Assembly: GCA_036346355.1 (NCBI GenBank)
Contig: CM070569.1
Span: 43,440,276 to 43,504,275 of the forward strand
Direction of reading: 5' to 3'
Origin: Rhipidocladum racemiflorum
Lineage: Eukaryota; Streptophyta; Magnoliopsida; Poales; Poaceae
DNA length: 64,000 nucleotides
A program made the position numbers and the translations under genes. A model generated the notes under the pieces. The model was not told where the DNA came from. It made no database searches and saw only the letters and a list, made by a program, of their open reading frames with translations. Positions 56,577 through 64,000 of this stretch are shown one piece after another (the first letter of the stretch is position 1; each line of letters starts with the position of its first letter).

Positions 56577-57274
56577 TCCTCCCCTTCTTGCATTTGAGTC
56601 GTCCTCGACTCAAGTTCATCATCTTCTCCCAAGTTTGTCTTTAGATCTGATAATTCATTTGACGGGCTCCAGCTCGAGTCAATGGTCCTTGAACCGACAA
56701 AGATGTAGAAGGATGGCCAAGGTGGGGGTCGATAAAGCCATGCAGATGGAGCCATCGTAGTAGTTGTATACGAAGTAGAGGATGCTGTGAAGTGTCGCCA
56801 ACTTAATGGTTCTGGCCAAGGTGGGGGTCGATGAAACCATGCAGTTGATATAACTGTAGCAATACTTGGTGATGACCATATGTATGCAGTGTTAATTCTG
56901 TCCATGATGAGCATGGTCTCATCATCCTCCCTTTCTTGAAGTGGAGTCATCCTCGACTCCATCATATTGTCCTGTGAAATGTTAGTATTGACAGGAAACA
57001 AAGCAATATGCACATTTGCAATGAAATCAATGGATCGAGAATTTCTATCAACCGTATCCTTCCTTTCTTGAAAACTATCATGTGACTTGTGAATGGAAAC
57101 AAATGTACTTGGTCTGACATGATTAGTGATATGGCAATTATTAAATTGATGACATTGTTGCATTGCAAACGGAGGTTTAAAATCTGAACAAATGTAAACT
57201 CGATGTGCTTTATACTCTCCTTTCTCACTATTTTTGCCAATAACATAAAAGATATTTCGTGATAACCATGACAA
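56273..57274 (-). CDS. C-terminal frame of the gag-only element, running into its LTR
   Basis: An open frame of about 333 codons following the gag frame; the upstream start is uncertain. It holds two copies of a proline-rich HRPPPWP-like stretch (near 56,830 and 56,720), each followed by an acidic stretch (REREDDE- and QEGEDDED-like). It then has GPITRARARQFNYQVNAFLG, a motif common near the ends of plant gypsy polyproteins. No enzymatic motif is seen. It probably represents the eroded 3' remainder of a longer gag-pol. It overlaps 57,274-56,962 of the gag frame in another phase. Confidence 0.5.
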   Translation of the reverse strand: MSWLSRNIFYVIGKNSEKGEYKAHRVYICSDFKPPFAMQQCHQFNNCHITNHVRPSTFVSIHKSHDSFQERKDTVDRNSRSIDFIANVHIALFPVNTNISQDNMMESRMTPLQEREDDETMLIMDRINTAYIWSSPSIATVISTAWFHRPPPWPEPLSWRHFTASSTSYTTTTMAPSAWLYRPPPWPSFYIFVGSRTIDSSWSPSNELSDLKTNLGEDDELESRTTQMQEGEDDEDITTMHTAMPTNPIEANNVIQGPITRARARQFNYQVNAFLGLHTNNLMNGMLFNPRDDFIVLRNHGEGLPNVKHEANSSGAQVQLGFGLRDSTNFKRP

Positions 57275-58766
57275 ATCAGAATGTACAAAAGGCTCTCCTC
57301 TAAATAATTCAGATCATACGGAACATCAAATTCAATGTAGCCTAATGTATATAAAGAACACATCAATTGCAACTCATCATTTTCGCTTGTGATGTGAATG
57401 ACATGTTTATTTTCAGCATAAGTTTCTAGTGTGTTAACAAAGGTGACATGTCCATTTGCTAGTTGTGTCATTGATATAAGTGAAGTATTATCACACAACT
57501 CTTCTTTATCACAAGAAATAGCAAGCAAATCATCTTGTAACAAAGCAAAATCAGCAATTGGTTCCACTATTAGTTGCTCTGTGATAGCATGATTTGTGGA
57601 TAGGTTTTGCTCTTCAAAATTATCTTCTCCATGTGTAAAGTCCATACCTGTTACATTACCTTGTAAGTTCTCATCAGCTGTTGTAGGTGTTTCTTCAACT
57701 ATTATCTCTTCACATATACATGGGGTAGTACTGATCGTTTCTTTTTCCATATGCTCTTCTACATCATTCTCTCGATGGTGCTCACTTTTCTGCAAAATAT
57801 TAGCTACAAAAGAAGGTGCAACAATGGGCGCCTCAAATGAAGCTAATGATTCTTTCAAGGATTCAGCAAGCATATTTTCAACTCTATAAGCACATACAAC
57901 CAATTCTGAAAGAGAACTATATGTTTCATCAATAAGAGCATCTTGAATTTCTTGATTAAGTCCACGTATGAACCTAAGCTCTGTTGCTTCTTCACCTTCA
58001 TCTAAACCACAACGCAACAAATGATTTTGCAATTCTTGGTAATATTCTTCCACCGAATTCTTACCTTGGTGTAGGCGCTGCAATTTATTCAATAAATCTC
58101 TAGCATAGTATGAAGGAACAAATCTATGCCTCATTAGCAATTTCAAGGCTTCCCAAGTGGTGGGTATATTATTTGGATGAGCACGGCAATGTTCTCTCCA
58201 CCAAACAGAAGCAAAATCAGTGAACTCACATGTGGCAGCTCTAACTCTTCTATTCTCAGGGAAATCATGGCACGCAAATTTTTGATCCACAAGTAATTCC
58301 CAACTAAGGTAACCATCAGGTCATATTTACCTTCAAAAGGTGGCATATTGAAATTTACCTTAGGGAAAACATCATCTCGTTCGTTCCTTGGTCGTGGAGG
58401 ATCACGTCGCATACCTTCTTGATTGAAGCGTAGCCGTTGATGGTTACGATCATTATCGTAATGGATGGGGTTGGCCTCCTCCACATCGCTGGTGTCATCA
58501 TATTCGTGCTCTTCGCTCTGTTCTTCTAAATCTGTTGGGGCCTCCTGTGGAGCTGAATTGTTGCTTGGACGACGGGAGGTGGATTGAAGCACCAGATGCA
58601 AAGAAATTTGCAAAAGTATCAAGTCTAGCCAAAATAGTAGCAAGAGTAGTGTTAGCAATCCCTTGTGTGGCCTCGATGGATCTCGAGACGGTCTTCTTGC
58701 ATTGACATACGCTCATTAGTGAGCCGTACATCCTCGCTAAGACCATCGGTGGTTTCCCTCGTCATC
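56962..58766 (-). pseudogene. Gag-like gene of the non-autonomous element
   Basis: The main frame (58,290-56,962) carries the retrotransposon-gag core: DFPENRRVRAATCEFTDFAS, WWREH, FVPSYYARDLLNKLQRLHQG and LRFIRGLNQEIQDAL. An upstream frame (58,658-58,143) gives the preceding acidic linker and the start of the domain, and the two are joined by a frameshift near 58,320. An initiating ATG near 58,766 is plausible. No zinc knuckle follows. The protein would package element RNA if expressed; at least one frameshift breaks this copy. Confidence 0.7.
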
Positions 58767-59308
58767 TTTTGGAAGTGAGCAATGATGCCCTTGGTTCGTG
58801 GAGAGTGATGAAGTGAACTCTCGTCACGACATGGTTAGTTGATGACAAGGAAACAAAACCACAAGTATAATGTTCCTATCAACTACTAGGTGGCAAGTCT
58901 CTCAAGCGCTCAAGCCTATGACCCAAGTTCTTACAAGTTCTTACAATGCAGGAAGGCGTTGTCGGCCGTTGGCGTTGTCAAAGGTTCTCAGAAGTTTGTG
59001 TAGAGCGATTGCCAAGGGATCGAACGCTCAGACGGGTAGAAAGTGGAGCTTGGACAGGCTCAATTTAGTAGCAAAGGTTAGCAATAATCCAATCGGTGAA
59101 TGCCAAATTGAAGAATTGTTCAACGTCTAGTCACTAGTTCTTTGACTCGAGGCTAGCAAGGGCAGTGACTCAAAAGCGTGGTCGGCGACGATGCAGTTCC
59201 ACAAAGATGAAAAAAACAGCGAAAAAAATTCGCGAAAGAAGGGAACTATCTCAAAAGACTGAGGATCTTGTGAAAACAGTTTAGCACATAAAAATTTTGG
59301 ATCTGTTC

Positions 59309-59311
59309 AGA

Positions 59312-59342
<31 letters not shown>
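59309..59342. repeat. Poly(T) tract (poly(A) on the element's sense strand)
   Basis: About 34 consecutive T on the + strand within the leader of the gag-only element. Confidence 0.95.
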
Positions 59343-59345
<3 letters not shown>

Positions 59346-59399
59346 AACGATCCGACTCCTTTTTCTTTCAAGTGCTATGCAAAGTGAAGACGATCGTGT

Positions 59400-59660
59400 G
59401 ACCAATGGACGGCCAGTGAGCGACTCACTGGCTATCAGAGGGCGACGATCAAGCGACGATGGGCTATCAAGTGGCGATCAGCGGCGACGACTGGGCGACG
59501 ATCAGGCAGCGATCAATGGGCGACGATGGGCTATCAGTGGGCAACTGGCCGGGAGGCGATCAACAAAGGCGGCGATCACGGGAGGCGACGATCGGCTAAC
59601 AGAGGGCAACCTGGCCTGGACGACCAAGTGGCGACGATCAAGCGGCGACGATCGGATGAA
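59400..59660. repeat. Irregular minisatellite with core GGCGACGATC
   Basis: Variants of GGCGACGATC, GGGCTATCA and GTGGCGATCA recur every 10-35 bp. It is in the leader of the gag-only retroelement. Frames through it are not real genes. Confidence 0.75.
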
Positions 59661-59993
59661 AAAAACCGGTCCGAACACCTTTTTTTTTTTTTTCTTTTCA
59701 ATACCGGGACCGAAACGGATCACAACTCGAAACCGAACACAACTCGAAACCGAATACAACTCGAAACCGCTTCGACCTGGACTCCAACTAGACTAGAATT
59801 CGGCAACTCGACACGACGATGCAACCAAAAATTCAATAACGCGATTACCTTTGGAAAGGAAAATGCGAGGCTCAAATTGTTTTGGTATGGGGAGATCCAA
59901 CTGATGGCGCTTCTCGGACTATAGGAAAGATATCAATCTACTAATCTAGGGTAAAGAATTCTCACCGAGCAACCTGGTTTGCTCGATACCACT

Positions 59994-60920
59994 TGATGGC
60001 GCCGTGATGGCACTATGGGTGTCCCGATCTTTCGATGAGAAACACACGATCGATTTGTTAGAGTCGACTTTGACGATCCGACTACACCGCATTTACGACG
60101 ATGCGCCTTAGCAATCGCTAAACCAACTCCAATGGTTATTGATCTTGCCGTAGGCACGATCAACCTGAACACGGTTCAATTCCTGCAAGCAACCGAAGAA
60201 CAAGCAAGAACAATAGGATAAGCAATCTGAAATTGCGGATAAAATCGAAGCGAAACAAAGGGGAGTCTTATTGACGATCTTGACAAGGTGGTCGGCCCAA
60301 AGACAACTCGCAGGATCAAGTTTGCACTTGGCTAAACTAATCAAATAAAACCCAAAACCCTAAGGAACCGATGTCTGGCTATTTATAAGAGGTAGGGGCG
60401 TGGGAAACACGTCCAAAGCAGTAGGATACCAACTACAACTCTATTACAAGGCCCAAAGCCCACGTCTTCTCGATTTGGAAAAGTGACGCCAATTGTTTTG
60501 TAGATTCCCGTTGACTCGTAAGGAATTTGGAGATGGGGCCAGATCCGTTGGAAAGAGGACGTCGAAACCTTTCTAACCAGTACTCATAGACCTCAAACAC
60601 CCTTGTGGATCAAAAGTTATGGTCGTTTGAAGTTGGTGCTGTCCCGGAGGCCGAATCCGAGTTGAACTTGTGCACCGGAAGAATTGGCTTCGTGCTTGAC
60701 GTTTGGAAGTCCTTCTCCATGGTTCCTAAGGACAATAAAATCATCACGAGGATTAAATAGCATTCCATTCATTAAATTATTTGTATGCAACCCGAGGAAT
60801 GCATTCACCTGGTAATTGAATTGTCGCGCGCGAGCTCGAGTAATTGGCCCTTGTATTACATTGTTGGCTTCAATTGGGTTTGTAGGCATGGCCGTATGCA
60901 TGGTAGTGATGTCCTCATCA
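59994..60920 (-). repeat. 5' LTR of the gag-only element
   Basis: 927 bp, nearly identical to 55,653-56,576. Immediately to its left on the + strand lies GAGCAACCTGGTTTGCTCGATACCACT, which includes the complement of a tRNA-iMet-like PBS (TGGTATCGAGC). Confidence 0.9.
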
Positions 60921-61958
60921 AGTAGGATTCGCCGGACGTGGCAAAGGCTGTCGAGGTCGAGGGGCAGGACCTTGACGCCTTTGCTTCTGTGGCGGAGCAG
61001 GTGGTCGCGCATTACCCTGAGATGCAGGGCGAGGCCTGGATGGGCTTGCACTAGCAGTCTTCTGTGCCATCCATTTCCTCTTACGTGACTCCAAAGCAGC
61101 TCGAGTGCTATGTTCCACTCGAATAGACTTGTCCACCAGAGTTTGGAAGTCATTGATATCAATAGCAGCTAATGCACACTTGATTTCCTCATTAAGGTTA
61201 TCCCGAAAGCGTTCCAACTTACGTGCTTCAGGGATAACTTCAGATGGTGCATAACGGGAAAGGTAATTGAAGCGATTAAGATACTCCATTACCGTCTGAT
61301 TCCCTTGACGGAGATCAAGGAATTCCCGTCTTTTGATGTCCATCAGACTGGAAGGAATATGGGTTCGGCGAAAAGTATCCTTGAAGGCCTCCCATGAAAT
61401 CTGATCCACTGGAAGTACAGCTTGGTAGTTCTCCCACCATAAAGCAGCAGCTCCTCCCAATTGATAAGATGCATAAAGAACTTTCTCTCGATCATTGCAC
61501 TGTGCAATGATCGACTTGCTCTCCATTGTTCGCAGCCAGTCATCTGCGTCCAATGGGTCAGCAGCAGTAGAGAATGTAGGAGGCCGAGTCTTCAAAAACT
61601 CAGACAACCTTGATGGTGGAACACCACCACCACTTCCTCCAACCGGAACTCCTTGGTGGGAAGTATTCTGAACTAACTGTTGCAGAAGAAGTGTATGGGT
61701 TTGACGGTTTTGCTCAATCATTGCCAGAACTTGCGCCATTGTGGGCGGACCTGGCAATTGCTCCTCCGGAATTCCACCTTGCTGATTAGGATTTGAATCT
61801 GGATTAGGTGGATCTGGCACTTGATGAGAAGATGAAGCCCTTGCAGAAGGGTGCATCGGATTAGGTTGTGCTGGAGTGGGCAATGTTTCGCGAGGAGGAA
61901 GGGGTTCCTGCGAAGCCTCACTCTCCAAGATCCCGCGAAGAGATCTGGTTACAGGCAT
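60921..61958 (-). pseudogene. Gag of the Tekay/Del-like element, cut by an insertion
   Basis: It starts MPVTRSLRGILESEASQEP at 61,958, then a proline-rich linker, PTMAQVLAMIEQNRQTHTL, and the gag core with DPLDADDWLRTME, GGAAALWWENYQA, FRRTHIPSSLMDIKRREF and LRQGNQTVMEYLNRFNYLSRYAP. The basic/proline-rich tail reaches the insertion point at 60,921, and the zinc knuckle is on the far side at about 55,605. The frame is otherwise intact. Gag forms the particle that encloses element RNA. Confidence 0.88.
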
Positions 61959-62584
61959 CCTGAAATTTTAATTCAGATGAGAAAATAATATATTGTAATT
62001 AAATGATTTAAGCTGGTAGACTGAAAATTTTAAACTCAATCTCATTGGTTAATAGGCAACATTTCATTCCCTAAAATTTTATTATTCTTAAAGAAATTCA
62101 TTAACAAGGGAGGTGTGTTATTATGTTATATTATGATTGATAAACACAAAGGATCACATCATCGTGAAATTGTAGTAAAATATTAGAAAGTCACGAGAAG
62201 GAACCAAAACAAGCAGAAATAAACAGTAACAGCACTTTATTCATACCACATATTAACAATATATACAACAAAAGTATGACAACCTCACAACTCAACACTA
62301 CATGACCACATGTGCTGCTACAACTCAAGGTAAACCTACTCCAAACCTGGCGCTACGACGTCCTCGCCAGTAGACTCAACAGGATCCGCAAGGGTAGAGT
62401 CAGTCACCGTGGCGGGAAAAGTACCACGACGCCTGTACACCTGCGTCACGCGGGGACGCAGTACACCTGCAGCGACCTGTCCAAGTCTAACCCGCGACAG
62501 ACGTGGACGACTAACTCCTGTGGACATCCTAGCCCGTCGGGAACGTCTAGTGGCCCTAGCAGACCTAGGTGTAGGAGTACCTGA
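61959..62584 (-). other. 5' leader of the Tekay/Del-like element, 5' LTR missing
   Basis: AT-rich 61,959-62,330 and a GC-richer part 62,336-62,584 that is open on the - strand (up to about 80 codons, Arg/Ser/Val-rich, no known family). No LTR or PBS follows; at about 62,585-62,604 the sequence switches to a copy of DNA from 45,437 onwards. The element is therefore truncated at its 5' side. Confidence 0.5.
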
Positions 62585-62603
62585 TTCAGTACAGCTTACC
62601 GGT

Positions 62604-63483
62604 TTTGGTCGTGGTCCCTAATTCACTTCCCGGTTTTGGGAACATTTACCTGAGCTCCTCGGAACTAAGCTGTTCTTCAGTACAGCTTACCACCCCCAAA
62701 CTGATGGACAAACTGAAAGGACGAATAAGATTCTGAAAGACATGCTGAGAGCTTGTGTGCTAACCTACAACACAAAGTGGGAGAAATGATTGACTTTTGC
62801 CGAGTTTTCTTATAACAATAGTTTCCAAGCAAGTCTCCAAATGTCTCTATTCGAAGCACTTTATGGGAGAAAGTGTCGAACACCTCTGTTCAGGTCTGAA
62901 GTTGGTGAGAGACAATTCTTTGGACCTTCCATAATCCAAGAAGCCAAAGATCATGTCAATCTTATCCGAGATCAGTTAAAGGAAGCTCAGTCCAGACAAA
63001 AGAGCTATGTCGATAACCTCCACCGCAAGTTGAGTTTTGAAGTAGACAATTTTTTTCTATCTCAAAGTCTCACCGTTGCGTGGCACTCGATGATTTTGGG
63101 TTCATAGGAAGTTGGCACCGCGATACATCAGTCCATACTGAATCCTTGCGAAGCGAGGTGAAGTGGCATATCAGCTAGAACTTCCACCTCAACTCTTGGA
63201 CGTGCATGATGTATTCCATATGTCGCAGCTAAAGAAATATCTTCGAACTCCCACTGAACTTACTCCTCCGGACACAATCGATCTTCAACCTGACTTGTTA
63301 TATCGTGAATATCCAATTCACATTCTTGACAAAGCTGAGCGTCACACACACAATCATGTCATCAAGATGCTCAAAATCCAGTAAAGCAACCACATAGAAG
63401 TAGAATCCACCTAGGAACGTGAAGACTACCTTAGAGTTGAATTCCCTTTCTTCTTTAGCGAGCCTGGCTAATCTCGAGGATGA
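62604..63483 (+). pseudogene. Second copy of the degenerate integrase-chromodomain part of pol
   Basis: It corresponds to 45,437-46,316: the end of the integrase (TDGQTERTNKILKDMLRACV near 62,700, FAEFSYNNSFQASLQM near 62,797) and the chromodomain-like end near 63,370. It has the same nonsense codons as the first copy. It starts abruptly within integrase. Confidence 0.88.
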
Positions 63484-63511
63484 GATTACTGTAAGAGGGT
63501 AGGTTCCTCTT

Positions 63512-64000
63512 GTGGGCACCCGGGGGTGGTGGTATGGATCCTTATTGTTGCGTTGGACTGGAAGTGACACCCATACTCCACTTAAGTGTATGCTCATTGT
63601 CCTCAACCAGTTCCGTGCACAGATATTAATCAAATGGTCCGCACTCAACCAAATATGAACTATCTGATCCCATCGTACACACTTATGCAACCAAGGAGGT
63701 TTTGTCCACTTTTCAGAAACCATACTAGGATTGAGGTCAATCATTTGGGCACAACACACATCTTCCGTCTTAGAATCTTAGTAGATAAGGAACAACGGCC
63801 ACTCGTGTTCGCTCATCAAGCGATTGACAACAATTCCGAGCACCCAGATATGTGTCTAGTGCTAGTTCCCAGGATCAAATGCCTAGCACCCACATATCCA
63901 GCATTCGAGATGCTTCAAATCATGTACACAAGTACTTGACATAAAAATAAGCTAGATTTATTACAACTTACTTAATATTACAAGTTTGTGGCCGACCGGC
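63512..64000 (-). mobile_element. Second copy of the LTR family G fragment
   Basis: It starts TGTGGGCACCCGG as at 46,345 and follows it to the end of the window (equivalent to 46,833). Confidence 0.6.

Larger units (their letters stand above)
58767..59993 (-). other. 5' leader of the gag-only element with poly(T) and GATC-rich repeats
   Basis: Between the PBS-like site and gag. It holds a T run of about 34 nt (59,309-59,342), a second T run (59,679-59,692) and an irregular repeat array (59,400-59,660) built on GGCGACGATC and GGGCTATCA. These features are in the transcribed leader. Confidence 0.6.
55653..60920 (-). mobile_element. Gag-only LTR retrotransposon inserted into the Tekay-like element
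   Basis: Direct repeats 55,653-56,576 and 59,994-60,920 are its LTRs (TGATGG...CTCATCA). Perfect AGTAG duplications flank it (55,648-55,652 and 60,921-60,925). Read on the - strand, a PBS-like TGGTATCGAGC follows the 5' LTR near 59,990 and a purine tract AAGAAGGGGAGGA precedes the 3' LTR. The 3.4 kb interior has gag-like frames but no protease, RT or integrase, so it is non-autonomous. Its LTRs differ by only a few changes, implying a fairly recent insertion. Confidence 0.92.
62604..64000 (+). repeat. Near-perfect direct repeat of 45,437-46,833
   Basis: The whole stretch repeats the earlier one at a constant offset of about 17,167, with a handful of differences (near 62,648, 63,076-63,080 with a 1-bp change in length, and 63,946). 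It includes the pol 3' part, the same stops, the PPT-like tract, and the junction to the - strand LTR at 63,512. Sharing that junction shows this is a copy of the locus and not an independent retroelement insertion. Confidence 0.9.

Noticed and set aside
59377..59924. Frames of 130-140 codons with Asp/Arg/Gly repeats
   Set aside because: They arise from the GGCGACGATC minisatellite in the retroelement leader, antisense to the element.
1..64000. tRNA, rRNA or organelle-derived sequence
   Set aside because: No cloverleaf with conserved T-loop words or ribosomal core sequence was noticed on reading. A tRNAscan run would be needed to exclude it fully.

Overview
This is plant nuclear DNA, most likely from a grass (Poaceae) with a repeat-rich genome. 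Two host genes can be supported. One is an intron-rich AGAMOUS-clade MADS-box gene very like rice OsMADS3 and maize ZMM2 (22,360-32,562, + strand). The other is a three-exon PROTODERMAL FACTOR 1-like gene (39,361-40,530, - strand). Almost everything else is transposable elements, many nested in one another. The grass assignment rests on the MADS C-terminus, on Tekay/Del-type Ty3-gypsy LTRs, and on Tourist, Stowaway, hAT and MULE-type MITEs of grass style.

Layout. 1-8,394 is a stack of gypsy-type LTRs. The end of one LTR (1-586) and a complete solo LTR (754-4,424, TSD CTTAT) both interrupt a + strand LTR that ends at 6,823, and this abuts a - strand LTR remnant (6,824-8,394). A LINE zinc-binding-domain remnant follows, then poorly assignable DNA with a long (AAG)n tract. 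12,773 to about 17,060 is a - strand LTR carrying a MITE. 17,061-22,000 holds LTR and MITE remnants and a decayed PIF/Harbinger transposon.

The MADS gene comes next. Its 6.8 kb intron after the MADS-box exon is in the position of the AGAMOUS regulatory intron. That intron holds two LEAFY-type consensus sites in a TE-poor part, plus a Helitron-like element, a long hairpin element and a three-unit tandem repeat. 33,300-38,720 is a cluster of MITEs, a copia reverse-transcriptase remnant and an LTR remnant. The PDF1-like gene follows, on the opposite strand.

From 41,000 to the end there is a decayed + strand Tekay-like gypsy element. A long - strand Tekay-like element follows it (3' LTR 47,498-52,050; pol 52,105-55,652; gag 60,921-61,958). 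Its coding region is split by a 5.3 kb gag-only LTR element with perfect AGTAG target duplications. The last 1.4 kb (62,604-64,000) nearly repeats 45,437-46,833, which suggests the window ends just inside the second copy of a roughly 17.17 kb tandem duplication, or that the assembly has duplicated this stretch.

The two genes have no visible functional link. The MADS factor is expected to act in stamen/carpel identity and meristem determinacy, and the PDF1-like protein in the epidermal cell wall. I found no convincing new biological system. The most unusual points are the duplication junction, the nested gag-only element, a probable GC-AG intron and tiny first coding exon in the MADS gene, and two transposon families that flank that gene on both sides.
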